In this document: positions 43,817 through 53,105 of the stretch, piece after piece | Numbering within the stretch: position 1 is the first letter of the stretch | Layout: every line of letters starts with the position of its first letter | From: BOKV01 sp041987205 | Lineage (GTDB): Bacteria; Pseudomonadota; Alphaproteobacteria; Rhizobiales; Rhizobiaceae | DNA: 64,000 nt | Direction of reading: 5' to 3' | Assembly (NCBI GenBank): GCA_041987205.1 | Contig: JBHIWX010000009.1 | Span: 1 to 64,000, forward strand | Translations under genes and position numbers: made by a program | The notes under the pieces: generated by a model | Seen by the model: the letters and a program-made list of their open reading frames with translations, nothing else | Told to the model about the DNA's origin: nothing | The model's database searches: none

Positions 43817-45742
43817 ATGCAATTTCACTTGAACGGCTTCAGGACGGGCGATCCGCGCATCCGCGAAGCCTCTGCGGTCGCCCGCTCCCCAGACGCTTCC
43901 CCGCCCGCGAAGGTCGATGTCCTGATAGTCGGCTGCGGCCCGGCAGGCCTTGCCCTCGCCGCCCAGCTTTCCGCCTTTGCCAACATCCAAGTCCGGATAG
44001 TCGAGCAGAAGGACGGGCCCCTCACCCACGGCCAGGCCGACGGCATTGCCTGCCGCACGATGGAAATGTTCCAGGCCTTCGGTTTTGCTGAAAGGATCGC
44101 CGAAGAAGCCTGCTGGATCAGCGAAACGACCTTCTGGAAACCGGATGCGGACCGGCCCGCCGACATCGTGCGCAGCGACCGCGTGCAGGATGTCGAGGAC
44201 GGGCTGTCGGAATTTCCCCATGTCATCCTCAACCAGGCCCGCGTGCATGATCACTTCCTCGAGATCATGCACCATTCGCCAAGCCGGCTCGAACCTGATT
44301 ACGACCGTCGCCTGCTCGACCTGACCATCGACGAATCCGGCGACAATGCCTACCCCGTGACCGTGCGCCTCGAACGCACCGATGCCGCGCACAAGGGCGA
44401 GATCGAGACGGTCCAGGCACGCTACGTGATCGGCTGCGACGGCGCGCGCAGTGCGGTACGCACTTCCATCGGCCGATCGCTGAAGGGCGAAGCCGCCCAC
44501 CAGGCCTGGGGCGTGATGGACATTCTTGCGCAGACCGATTTCCCCGATGTGCGCATGAAATCGGTGATCCAGTCCGACTCGCAGGGCTCCATCCTGATCA
44601 TCCCCCGCGAGGGCGGCTATCTCTTCCGCGTCTATGTCGAACTCGACAAACTCGCCGAGGACGAGCGTGTCGCAAGCCGCAACATCACCGTCGATTATCT
44701 CATCGCTGCCGCACAGCGCATCATCCATCCCTACGCGCTCGACGTGAAGGAGGTCGCGTGGTGGTCGGTCTACGAGATCGGCCATCGCATCACCGACAAG
44801 TTCGACGATGTTCGCGAAGACGAAATGGCGACCCGCCTCCCCCGCGTCTTCATCGCCGGCGATGCCTGCCACACCCACAGCCCGAAAATGGGTCAGGGCA
44901 TGAACGTCTCGATGCAGGATGCCTTCAATCTCGGCTGGAAGCTCGCCCATGTCCTTGAAGGCCGCGCGTCCCCCCAACTGCTCCACACTTATTCCGCCGA
45001 ACGCAAGGCGATCGCCCAGGACCTGATCGATTTCGACAGCCGCTGGGCCCGCATGCTCTCCGCGCCGGCCAAATCGGCCAAGAATCCCGACGGCGTCGAT
45101 CCCGCCGAGGTCAAGCAGCATTTCGTGCAGATCGGGCGCTATACGGCGGGCGTGGCGACCGTCTACGAACCGGCATTGCTGACCGGCGAGCGTACGCACC
45201 AGCACCTCGCTACCGGCTTCACCATCGGATCGCGCTTCCATTCCGCCCCGGTGATCCGCCTGGGTGACGCCAAACCGATGCATCTCGGCCACACGGTCGA
45301 GGCCGACGGGCGCTGGCGTGTGTTCGCCTTCGCCGGCACGGGCGATCCGGCCGCCGCCGATTCCCCGCTGCGCGCGCTGTGCGAGTTTCTTGAGGCTTCA
45401 CCCGCATCGCCGGTCGTCAAATACACGCCCAAAGGCGCCGACATCGACACCCTGATCGATGTTCGCGCCGTCTTCCAGCAGGGTTTCCGCGATCTGGAAT
45501 TCGCCGCCATGCCGGCCTTCCTCAAGCCGGAGAAAGGCAGGTACCGCCTGCGCGACTGCGAGAAGATGTTCTGCGCCGACGTGAAGAGCGGCAACGACAT
45601 CTTCGACATGCGCGGCATCGACCGTGAGCAAGGGTGCATCGTCGTGGTAAGGCCCGACCAGTACATTTCCCATGTGCTGCCGCTCGACGCACACGGCGCA
45701 TTGGCCGATTTCTTCGCGCGCTTCATGCTCGAACGGGCATAG
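43817..45742 (+). CDS. FAD-dependent aromatic hydroxylase, MobA-like (3-hydroxybenzoate 4-monooxygenase type)
   Basis: A 641-aa group A flavin monooxygenase. FAD motif VLIVGCGPAGLALAAQL (GxGxxG at 39-44), the DG motif IGCDGARSAVR near 210, and the GD motif GDACHTHSPKMGQGMNVSMQDA near 350, then a thioredoxin-like C-terminal domain. Length and the extra domain put it with phenol 2-monooxygenase and MobA rather than 390-aa PobA. It would hydroxylate a phenolic acid with NADPH and O2. ATG with AGGGGGG upstream. Exact substrate is inferred from the MarR neighbour only. Confidence 0.83.
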   Translation: MQFHLNGFRTGDPRIREASAVARSPDASPPAKVDVLIVGCGPAGLALAAQLSAFANIQVRIVEQKDGPLTHGQADGIACRTMEMFQAFGFAERIAEEACWISETTFWKPDADRPADIVRSDRVQDVEDGLSEFPHVILNQARVHDHFLEIMHHSPSRLEPDYDRRLLDLTIDESGDNAYPVTVRLERTDAAHKGEIETVQARYVIGCDGARSAVRTSIGRSLKGEAAHQAWGVMDILAQTDFPDVRMKSVIQSDSQGSILIIPREGGYLFRVYVELDKLAEDERVASRNITVDYLIAAAQRIIHPYALDVKEVAWWSVYEIGHRITDKFDDVREDEMATRLPRVFIAGDACHTHSPKMGQGMNVSMQDAFNLGWKLAHVLEGRASPQLLHTYSAERKAIAQDLIDFDSRWARMLSAPAKSAKNPDGVDPAEVKQHFVQIGRYTAGVATVYEPALLTGERTHQHLATGFTIGSRFHSAPVIRLGDAKPMHLGHTVEADGRWRVFAFAGTGDPAAADSPLRALCEFLEASPASPVVKYTPKGADIDTLIDVRAVFQQGFRDLEFAAMPAFLKPEKGRYRLRDCEKMFCADVKSGNDIFDMRGIDREQGCIVVVRPDQYISHVLPLDAHGALADFFARFMLERA

Positions 45743-45766
45743 CCCTGCCGCCCAACCCACAAAGGT

Positions 45767-46672
45767 TCAGGCCGCCTGCCTGTCCCAGGGCGCGATAGGC
45801 TGCGAAGCATCGATCAGCCAGTCAAGCACCGCGCGCACCGCCGGATTGTGCCGTCGGTTTTCCGGCACCAGCGCCTTGATCCACAGATCCGGCACCGTAT
45901 AGCCCGGCAGCACCTCGACCACGCTGCCGGCCTCGATCCCGGCGATCGCGATATGCCGCGCCATCATGGTGACGCCGAGGTCCTTTTCGGCCGCGATGAG
46001 CAGCACCTGGCTGTCATTCGTGCTGAAACTGATCTGCACGTCGACATCGTTCGGCCCGTCCGGCCCTTCGAAATGCCATTGCGTGCCGGCCGTCAGAAAG
46101 GCGACGCAATCATGGTTCGCCAGATCGCGCGGATGCTCGGGCACCCCTGCCCTTGCCAGATAGCCGGGCGAGGCGATCACCATCCGGGGCATGGTGCAAA
46201 GCGGGATGTCGACCACGGATGGATAGGCCGTGGGCATCGCACCGATGGCCACGTCGAACCCTTCCTCGAGCGGATTGACGGACCGGTCCATGAGGACGAG
46301 TTCCAGATGTACGCTCGGATGCGCGCGCTGGAAACGCGCCAGCACCTCTCCATAATGCAGCGTGACCAGCGTTGTCGGGCATTTGATCCGCAGCCGGCCT
46401 TCGAGCTGGCCGCGCGTCTTCACCGCGTCGTTGAAGGCGTGATCGATCTCCGTGATGATCTCGAGAAACCTCGGATAATAGCGCTCGCCGATCTCGGTCG
46501 GCTTGATGCGGCGCGTCGAGCGTTCGAAGAGCTTCACCTTCAGCCGGTGCTCGAGCTGATCGATCCGCTTGGCGACCACCGAGGGCACGGTGCCCAAGGC
46601 CCGCGCCGCAACGGAGAAATTGCCGCCTTTGACGACGGCGAGAAAGGTGCGGATATTCTCCAGCGTGTCCAT
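45767..46672 (-). CDS. LysR-family regulator
   Basis: A 301-aa LTTR of the CrgA-like branch. HTH region FLAVVKGGNFSVAARALGTVPSVVAKRIDQLE is split at about residues 10-41, followed by the effector domain from LEGRLRIKCPTTLVTLHYGEV. It is divergent from the TRAP transporter genes across 383 bp, so it probably controls them. ATG 46672 chosen as it begins the family pattern MDTLENIRTF; ATG two codons upstream (46678) is possible. Convergent with the hydroxylase gene, 24 bp apart. Confidence 0.87.
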   Translation of the reverse strand: MDTLENIRTFLAVVKGGNFSVAARALGTVPSVVAKRIDQLEHRLKVKLFERSTRRIKPTEIGERYYPRFLEIITEIDHAFNDAVKTRGQLEGRLRIKCPTTLVTLHYGEVLARFQRAHPSVHLELVLMDRSVNPLEEGFDVAIGAMPTAYPSVVDIPLCTMPRMVIASPGYLARAGVPEHPRDLANHDCVAFLTAGTQWHFEGPDGPNDVDVQISFSTNDSQVLLIAAEKDLGVTMMARHIAIAGIEAGSVVEVLPGYTVPDLWIKALVPENRRHNPAVRAVLDWLIDASQPIAPWDRQAA

Positions 46673-47055
46673 GACCATGCACTCCGAACGAGAACCCATC
46701 TTTCGCATAACGCGAAAACTGCTTGCTTGACTAGGACCTTTTTCTTGAAAGCCGGAGGCCATTAAACTGATCATGTGTGACAGGGACCGGCTTTGCCGGC
46801 TGTCGGGAGAGGAGGCGTTTCACGACCCGCGCTCAGGATCGTGAAACGGAAAACGCACGCACCTGCCGTCTCGGCATGTGAGGCTTTACGACACTTCGAA
46901 GTGCTGCCTCAGGCGGCATGACGGACGACCTCCATTCCGCAGTGGTCCGCAGACGGCTCCGTCCGCCTCACCGATCGCCAGGTATCGGCCCTCGCCGAAA
47001 TGCCTGGACGGTTGGCAAGCGGATGGATTTCGAATTGATGTCAGGGAGGAAAGAC
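46673..47055. promoter_or_regulatory. 383-bp divergent regulatory region, LysR / TRAP operon
   Basis: Non-coding. It holds two inverted repeats: TTTCGC-ATAAC-GCGAAA at 46701-46717, 29 bp before the LysR start, and CGTTTCACGA (46816-46825) matched exactly by TCGTGAAACG (46839-46848) in the middle. Either could be the LysR target; the second may instead be a leader hairpin. A third small hairpin, ACCGGC-TTT-GCCGGC, lies near 46790. The TRAP binding-protein ATG is preceded by AGGGAGGA (47043-47050). Confidence 0.5.
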
Positions 47056-48264
47056 ATGCTTCGAATTCAAAAGGCGATTCTGGGAGGAATGGCCGGTGGC
47101 GTGCTGGCGCTTGCCGCAATGGCAGGCACCGCAGCGGCCGAGGACTACAAATGGCCGAGATACTTCAAGGTCGTCACGCCGATCGTCGGATCGGGCAACC
47201 ATTCGCTGGCCGTCGCCTGGACGACCGAATTCACCGCCCAGACCGGCGGCCGGGTGGCCGTCCTGCCGGCGTCCAACGGCTATGCCCGCGCCGAATGGCT
47301 GAACACCGGCGAAGGTGACATCGCGCTTGAACAGGCGTCCGAGTATTTCGACCGTATGGAAGCCATCGAGGGCTACAAGACGCCTGATGGCGGCCCGTCC
47401 GATGCCCGCATCGTCGGCATGAACCTGATCACGCCTTGGGGCTACATGGTTCGCGGCGACGGCGACATCAAATCCTTCGACGATGTCGACAAGGAAACGC
47501 GCGTCGCATTCGCAAATTCCTCCTCCTTCCTGGTGAACGGCATGGAGGCGCTGCTCGACTATCGCGAATTGGCGCGCGACGATGTCAGCCTGGTCGAGGT
47601 CGGCAATTACGGTGCCAACACCAAGGTCGTAAGCGAAGGCCGCGCCGATATCTGCTTCACATCGCCCATATCCGGGACCAGCTACGAGGCCGAGGCCGCG
47701 CCGGGGGGCATTACCTGGCTGCCGCTGCCCGACAAAACGGCCAACCCCGAAGCCTTCGCACGCTACCGCGCACGGGCCATGGGCTACGTACCCGCCGTGA
47801 TCACCGCAGGCACCAAGAGCTCGATCGGGGTCTACATGGACCACGCCTTCCAGGCCAATGTGGCCAAGGCCGATCACGATCCCGAATTCGTCTACCAGCT
47901 CATCAAATGGCTCGACGAGCACCATGGCGACTTCAAGGACGATTACCAGCACGCCGACATGATGAGCCTTGAAAGCCTTAAGCGTTTCCTTGAGGCGGGA
48001 CATCTCCAGCCAATCCATGACGGCACGATCCGCTACCTGAAGGAAAAGGGCGTGTGGACCGATGCCTATCAGGCTCGCCAGGACGCGCTCGTGAAACTGG
48101 CGACCGACCGCGTGAAGCTGTGGGAGGAAACCAAGGCCGAAGCGGTGGAGAACGAAATCCCGATCACGCCGCAAAGCAAGAAGTTCGCCGCGCTCTGGGA
48201 GAAGAAAAAGGCCGACGCCGGCATCACCCAGACGTTCGGCGAAATGGTGATGGCACTGCAGTAA
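47056..48264 (+). CDS. TAXI-family TRAP transporter solute receptor
   Basis: A 402-aa periplasmic protein with a Sec signal (MLRIQKAILGGMAGG, hydrophobic core, cut after TAAA near residue 28). The mature part shows the TAXI pattern: TPIVGSGNHSLAVAWTTEF, GEGDIALEQASEYF, a VEVGNYGANTKVVSEGRADI segment and YVPAVITAGTKSSIGVYM. Longer than average (about 330) with a helical C-terminal extension. ATG at 47056 has AGGGAGGA upstream. Partner is the fused permease 154 bp downstream; likely cargo is an aromatic or amide acid used by the local enzymes. Confidence 0.88.
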   Translation: MLRIQKAILGGMAGGVLALAAMAGTAAAEDYKWPRYFKVVTPIVGSGNHSLAVAWTTEFTAQTGGRVAVLPASNGYARAEWLNTGEGDIALEQASEYFDRMEAIEGYKTPDGGPSDARIVGMNLITPWGYMVRGDGDIKSFDDVDKETRVAFANSSSFLVNGMEALLDYRELARDDVSLVEVGNYGANTKVVSEGRADICFTSPISGTSYEAEAAPGGITWLPLPDKTANPEAFARYRARAMGYVPAVITAGTKSSIGVYMDHAFQANVAKADHDPEFVYQLIKWLDEHHGDFKDDYQHADMMSLESLKRFLEAGHLQPIHDGTIRYLKEKGVWTDAYQARQDALVKLATDRVKLWEETKAEAVENEIPITPQSKKFAALWEKKKADAGITQTFGEMVMALQ

Positions 48265-48312
48265 GGGGCCAGGTCAGAAAGGGGCCAGGTCAGAAAGGGG
48301 TCAGGTCAGCGA
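48265..48312. repeat. 16-bp tandem repeat, three copies
   Basis: GGGGCCAGGTCAGAAA occurs at 48265-48280 and exactly again at 48281-48296; a third, degenerate copy (GGGGTCAGGTCAGCGA) fills 48297-48312. It starts right after the receptor stop codon. The rest of the gap to 48418 has nothing recognisable. Confidence 0.85.
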
Positions 48313-48418
48313 GAGGCCTGAACGGCTCCCGCGCGCGGGCACGCCTTGCGCGCGGGAGCCGCCAGCCCACCGAACAAAGGCCGAATGCGACGATACGCGG
48401 AGCCACCAGGTCAAGAAC

Positions 48419-50440
48419 ATGAACGCCGACGCAACCGCCCAGCCAACCAATCCGACGCATCAGGATGTCGTGCCCGAGGACATGCGCGACCCCTCCGAGG
48501 CACGCTGGGAATCCATGCCGCGATGGCTTCGCGCCGCGATCCTGCTGGCTGCAGCGGCCGGCACCGCGATGTCGGCCTGCTATGTCTTCGCGGTCTTCCC
48601 GCTGCTCGACCTGACCTACTATTTCCTGCTGATGGCGGCCTTCCTTCCCGTCGTCTACCTGCTCCTGCCCGCTTGGAAGAGTGAAAGGGGCGTAACATGG
48701 GCGAGCTATGGCCCGGCACTGGCAGTCCTCGTGCTGACGCTCGTCATGGCTTGGCACTCGCGGGCGCTGGTCTTCGGCTCCTGGGTGCCGGTCAAGGAGA
48801 CCTGGCAATTATGGGTGGCGGTCGGGCTCTACGTCATGATCCTTGAGGCGGCGCGGCGCTCCGGCGGCATGATCTTCGTCTCGATCGTGATCCTGCTGTC
48901 GCTCTATCCCGTCTACGCCGACTACATGCCCGGCATCTTCTGGGGTCCGCCGACGGATTTGTCCCGCACGATCGCCTTCAACGTGTTCTCCAGCGACGCC
49001 ATGCTCGGCGTCGTCACAAGAGTCGTCGCCGAAACCCTGATCGGTTTTCTGGTCCTGGCCGCCCTGATGGTCGCGACCGGCGCGGCGGAATTCTTCCTCA
49101 ATCTGGCGCTGTCGCTGATGGGCACTGCACGCGGCGGACCGGCAAAGGTTGCCGTGCTCGCCTCGGGCTTTTTCGGCTCGCTGTCCGGCAGCATTTTCTC
49201 CAACGTCGTCGGCACCGGCTCGGTCACCATTCCCGCCATGAAGAAGGCCGGTTTCCCGCCGCACTATGCCGGCGCGCTGGAGGCCTGCGCCTCGACCGGC
49301 GGCATGATCATGCCGCCCGTGATGGGCGCCGTCGCCTTCATCATGGCCGACTTCACCGGCACCGAATACCGCGTAATCGTGCTCGCCGCGATCATTCCCG
49401 CCGTCCTCTACTATTTCGGCCTCTACTGCCATGTGCACGGCTTCGCCCTGCGCAACGGCCTTCAGGGCATGAAGCGCGAGGAACTGCCAAAGATCGGGCA
49501 GGTGCTGCGGGACGGCTGGCCATTCCTGATCGTGCTCGGCTTTCTTGTCTGGGGGCTCGTGCTGATGCGCTGGGAGCGGCTGACGCCCTTCTACGCCTCT
49601 GCCCTGCTGCTGGTGCTGACCACGCTGCATCCGAGGCTTCGGCTGAAGTTCAGCCGGATTCCGGAACTGTTCTACCAGATCACCAAACTGCTCAGCCAGA
49701 CGATGGGCCTGCTCCTGCCAACCAGCTTCATCCTGGGCGGGCTGATGGCGACGGGCGTTGCCCCCGTCATCGCGGCGAGCCTCGTGCGCATGGGCGGCGA
49801 CAATCTCGTGCCCGTGCTGGCCGTCGGCATCGCGGTCTGCATCCTGTTCGGCATGCTCGGCATGATCGTCGCGGCCTATCTTATGCTGGCGCTGACGCTC
49901 GCCCCGGCGCTCGAACAGATCGCCGGTCTCAACACGCTGGCGATCCACATGTTCATCGCCTACTACGCCTCGCTCGCCGCCATCACGCCGCCAATCGCAC
50001 TCGCCGCCTTCCTGGCGTCGCGAATAAGCGGATCGGATGCGCTCCACACGAGCATGCATGCCGCACGGCTGGGCGTGGTGCTCTACATCATTCCGATCTT
50101 CTTCCTGTTCGAACCGGCGCTGATCCTGCAGGGCCCGCTCTATCTGACGGCGATCTGGCTGCTGGCCAACATCGTGGCGATCATCGTGATCGCCGGCGCT
50201 TCCGAGGGACGGCTGATCTTTTTCGGCAAGCTCAGCATCTGGAGCCGGCCGATCTTCTTTATCGCCGGTCTGCTGATCGGCTTCCCCGAATGGATCAGTT
50301 CAGTGGTCGGGCTGGCGGTGGTGGCAGTCCTGCTGGCGCTTCGCGGCATCGCCTGGACGCCCGACAGCGCCGACGAAAAACCGGATACCGCCCGGTCTGC
50401 GTCAAAGAACGAGGCGACATTGCAGGCATCGGGATCATGA
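48419..50440 (+). CDS. TRAP transporter fused permease (DctQM)
   Basis: A 673-aa integral membrane protein fusing the small four-helix DctQ part to the large DctM part, the standard form partnering TAXI receptors. Features: long soluble N-terminus of about 35 residues, many hydrophobic helices, GFFGSLSGSIFSNVVGTGSVTIPAMKKAGFP split around the SGS/TGS ion-binding loops near 250-280, and YYASLAAITPPIALAAFLASRI near 515. It imports the cargo with Na+. ATG at 48419; ends in ATGA overlap with the first amidohydrolase. Confidence 0.9.
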   Translation: MNADATAQPTNPTHQDVVPEDMRDPSEARWESMPRWLRAAILLAAAAGTAMSACYVFAVFPLLDLTYYFLLMAAFLPVVYLLLPAWKSERGVTWASYGPALAVLVLTLVMAWHSRALVFGSWVPVKETWQLWVAVGLYVMILEAARRSGGMIFVSIVILLSLYPVYADYMPGIFWGPPTDLSRTIAFNVFSSDAMLGVVTRVVAETLIGFLVLAALMVATGAAEFFLNLALSLMGTARGGPAKVAVLASGFFGSLSGSIFSNVVGTGSVTIPAMKKAGFPPHYAGALEACASTGGMIMPPVMGAVAFIMADFTGTEYRVIVLAAIIPAVLYYFGLYCHVHGFALRNGLQGMKREELPKIGQVLRDGWPFLIVLGFLVWGLVLMRWERLTPFYASALLLVLTTLHPRLRLKFSRIPELFYQITKLLSQTMGLLLPTSFILGGLMATGVAPVIAASLVRMGGDNLVPVLAVGIAVCILFGMLGMIVAAYLMLALTLAPALEQIAGLNTLAIHMFIAYYASLAAITPPIALAAFLASRISGSDALHTSMHAARLGVVLYIIPIFFLFEPALILQGPLYLTAIWLLANIVAIIVIAGASEGRLIFFGKLSIWSRPIFFIAGLLIGFPEWISSVVGLAVVAVLLALRGIAWTPDSADEKPDTARSASKNEATLQASGS

Positions 50441-51525
50441 GCGAAACGGCAAAGACACGCGAACCGGCCGACGAGCTGCCCATCGCGGGACTGGGCGCGA
50501 TCGACTGCGACGTGCATCCCCACACGCCCGGCAGGGCCGACCTCGAACCCTATCTCGACGACTACTGGCGCGACATCTTCGCCTCGCGCGACATCGATCA
50601 CCTCGAACTGATGGCCTATCCCGAGCGCACCCGACCCTATCGGCGGCCGGGCGCCGAAATCACAGACGTCGCAGCCCTGCAGCGCAATTTGCTCGACCCG
50701 CTGAAGCTGAGCGGCGCCATACTCAACATCGTCTCTGGCATACACGCCGTCTACGATCCCTATCTGGCGACCGCGCTGTGCCAGGCAACCAATCGCTGGC
50801 TCGTCGCCGAATGGCTCGACCGCGACCCGCGCCTACGCGCCTCGCTGCTCGTTCCCTTCCAGAACCCGGAAGCCGCTGTCGAGGAGATCGAGCGTCATGC
50901 CGGAGACAAACGCTTCGTGCAGGTGCTGACCATTGCCATGGGCGAGGTGCCGCTCGGCCGCCGCGCCTGGTGGCCGATCTATGCGGCTGCCGAGAAACAC
51001 GGCTTTGCGCTTGCCATCCACGCTGGCAGCAATTTGCGCCACGCGCCCACGCAAAGCGGCTTCCCATCCTTCCTGGTTGAGGAGCATGTCGTCCAGACGC
51101 AGGGTTTCGCCAACCAGGTCGGCAGCCTTATCGCCGAGGGCGTTTTCGGCAAGTTCCCCGGCCTCAAGGCGGTGCTGATCGAATCCGGCGTCACCTGGCT
51201 ACCGCCCCTGATGTGGCGCATGAGCAAGGACTGGCGCGGCGCGCGCATCGAGGTGCCGTGGATCGCGCAGGCCCCCGCAGGCATCATGCGCGACCATCTG
51301 CGGCTGACGATCAGCCCGTTCGACGGCCCCGGACAGGCCGAGGAGGCCGAAAGGGCGATCGAGCATCTGGGCGCCGACGACATGCTGCTGTTTTCCACCG
51401 ACTATCCGCACGACCGTGGCGGTGACCTTGCACTCTGGCCCGCATCCCTGCCGCGCCAACGCGCGCCGGCCATCGCCCGCGACAACGTGCTCGCCACCTA
51501 TTCACGTCTGGAGCTTGCGCCATGA
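50437..51525 (+). CDS. Amidohydrolase-2 family protein (first of tandem pair)
   Basis: A 362-aa TIM-barrel hydrolase/decarboxylase (ACMSD-like superfamily). N-terminal metal motif AIDCDVHPHT, then LVPFQNPEAAVEEIERH, the barrel HAGSNLRHAP with a metal His, VLIESGVTWLPPLMWRM and the C-terminal metal/catalytic LFSTDYPHDRGG. Family members decarboxylate aromatic acids or hydrolyse lactones/amides. Translationally coupled to the permease (ATGA) and to its paralogue downstream (ATGA), so it probably acts on the imported compound. Confidence 0.82.
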   Translation: MSETAKTREPADELPIAGLGAIDCDVHPHTPGRADLEPYLDDYWRDIFASRDIDHLELMAYPERTRPYRRPGAEITDVAALQRNLLDPLKLSGAILNIVSGIHAVYDPYLATALCQATNRWLVAEWLDRDPRLRASLLVPFQNPEAAVEEIERHAGDKRFVQVLTIAMGEVPLGRRAWWPIYAAAEKHGFALAIHAGSNLRHAPTQSGFPSFLVEEHVVQTQGFANQVGSLIAEGVFGKFPGLKAVLIESGVTWLPPLMWRMSKDWRGARIEVPWIAQAPAGIMRDHLRLTISPFDGPGQAEEAERAIEHLGADDMLLFSTDYPHDRGGDLALWPASLPRQRAPAIARDNVLATYSRLELAP

Positions 51526-52631
51526 ACGAGATCAGCCGCGATATCGAGAAGAAGCAGGCCGACCGTCTCGGTATCGTCGATTGCGACATCCACCCCGCGC
51601 CTTCAAGTCCGGACGAATTGCTTGGCTATCTGCCGGCGCGCTGGCGCGACCACGCTCGCGACTACGCGATCCGCACGGCCTCGCCTTTCCTGGGTTCGAT
51701 GCCCTATCCCCGGATCACGCCCGGCAACGGCATGCGCCGCGATTCCTGGCCGCCGAATGGCGGACCGCCCGCCTCCGACCTTACCTTCATGCGCGAGCAA
51801 TTGCTCGATCCGCTGAACATCGAATTCGGCATGCTGCAGCCGCTGGGCGCCGGCCCCTCGACGCACAACCAGGCACTTGGCGCCGCGCTCGTCACCGCCA
51901 TCAACGACTGGCAGGTAGACAAATGGCTCGACCGCGACCCGCGTCTGCGCGGGGTGATCATGGTGACCCAGGAAGATCCCGAGGCGGCGCTTATGGAGAT
52001 AGAAACGCGCGTCGCCGACAAGCGCTTCGCCCAGATCGGCATGCCGCCGCGCACGCTGGAACCGGCCGGGCGCAAGCGCTACTGGCCGATCTACGAGGCC
52101 GCCGCGCATCACGGCCTGCCGGTCTCCATGCATTCCTGGGCATTCGGCAGCCGCGCCAACACCGGCAGCGGCTGGACGTCATTCTACATCGAGGAGCATG
52201 TCGCTTTTTCGAACGCTGTCCAGACCGTGCTGACCAGCATGATCTTCGAGGGCGTGTTCGACCGCTTCCCGGATTTCAAGCTGGTGCTGGTCGAGGGAGG
52301 CTTCGCCTGGCTGCCGGCCCTGATGTGGCGCATGGACCGCGAATGGGAGCGCATGCGCGGCGAGGTCCCGCACGTCACGCGCAGGCCGTCCGACTATGTG
52401 CGCTCCAATGTCTGGCTGACGACCCAGCCGATCGAGGAGCCGGAGAACAACCGCCATTTCTACGACCTGCTGCGCTGGATCGGTCACGACCGGCTGATGT
52501 TCTCGACCGACTATCCGCACTGGGATTTCGACCACCCGGAATTTGCATTCAAGGTGCCGCTCGAGCCGGAGCAGAAACAGGCGATCCTGCGCGGCAACGC
52601 CGTGTCGCTCTACGGCCTAACGGCATCCTGA
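51522..52631 (+). CDS. Amidohydrolase-2 family protein (second of tandem pair)
   Basis: A 369-aa paralogue of the preceding gene, with the same landmarks: IVDCDIHPAPSS, VTQEDPEAALMEIETR, VEGGFAWLPALMWRMDREW and FSTDYPHWDFDHP. The metal site seems complete in both, using D-x-H rather than H-x-H at the N-terminus. Their similarity and head-to-tail order imply duplication; they may form a heteromeric enzyme or handle consecutive steps. A Rieske ferredoxin gene follows 12 nt later. Confidence 0.82.
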   Translation: MNEISRDIEKKQADRLGIVDCDIHPAPSSPDELLGYLPARWRDHARDYAIRTASPFLGSMPYPRITPGNGMRRDSWPPNGGPPASDLTFMREQLLDPLNIEFGMLQPLGAGPSTHNQALGAALVTAINDWQVDKWLDRDPRLRGVIMVTQEDPEAALMEIETRVADKRFAQIGMPPRTLEPAGRKRYWPIYEAAAHHGLPVSMHSWAFGSRANTGSGWTSFYIEEHVAFSNAVQTVLTSMIFEGVFDRFPDFKLVLVEGGFAWLPALMWRMDREWERMRGEVPHVTRRPSDYVRSNVWLTTQPIEEPENNRHFYDLLRWIGHDRLMFSTDYPHWDFDHPEFAFKVPLEPEQKQAILRGNAVSLYGLTAS

Positions 52632-52643
52632 CGGACGATCATC

Positions 52644-53069
52644 ATGACCAGAACCAGGGACAGCTACGTCGTCTGCCGTGCCGACGAGATCGCCGAAGGC
52701 ACGGCAAAACGCGTTTCGGTAAACGGGCGCGACATCGCCATCTTCAATGTCAATGGCGAGTTCGCCGCGATCGCCGATCGCTGCCCGCATGAAGGCGCGA
52801 GCCTGTGCCGGGGCGACATTGTCGGGCTGGCGCAGGCCGACGAACCTGGCAAGGCGCGCCTGATGCGCAGGGGCGAGTTCGTGCGCTGTCCCTGGCATGG
52901 CTGGGAGTTCGACCTGAAGACGGGAAAATCATGGTGTGACCCCACCCGCACGCGGGTCAAGCAGTTCGCCGTCGAGGTAACCGACGGTGCAACGCTGAAG
53001 GAAGGCCCCTACCGCATCGAGGTCTTCGAGGTCTCGCTGCGCGACGACTACATCGTGCTGACCGTCTGA
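52644..53069 (+). CDS. Rieske [2Fe-2S] ferredoxin
   Basis: A 141-aa soluble Rieske protein. The cluster ligands are CPHEGASLCRG and VRCPWHGWEFDL, i.e. C-x-H and C-x2-H, with an insertion of about 30 residues between them. The N-terminal part (VVCRADEIAEGTAKRVSVNGRDIAIFNVNGEFAAI, broken at about residues 9-43) is typical. It would supply electrons to an oxygenase, but no terminal oxygenase alpha subunit lies in the window. Same strand and spacing as the amidohydrolases, so same operon. Confidence 0.9.
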   Translation: MTRTRDSYVVCRADEIAEGTAKRVSVNGRDIAIFNVNGEFAAIADRCPHEGASLCRGDIVGLAQADEPGKARLMRRGEFVRCPWHGWEFDLKTGKSWCDPTRTRVKQFAVEVTDGATLKEGPYRIEVFEVSLRDDYIVLTV

Positions 53070-53105
53070 ACCGGCGCCAATTCGGCGCATGAGGGATAAG
53101 CGGCG

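Noticed and set aside
43796..45292. 498-aa minus-strand open frame opposite the flavin hydroxylase
   Set aside because: Antisense shadow; the plus strand encodes a complete FAD monooxygenase with all motifs.
48809..50059. 416-aa minus-strand open frame opposite the TRAP permease
   Set aside because: Polar, compositionally biased translation antisense to a clear membrane permease.
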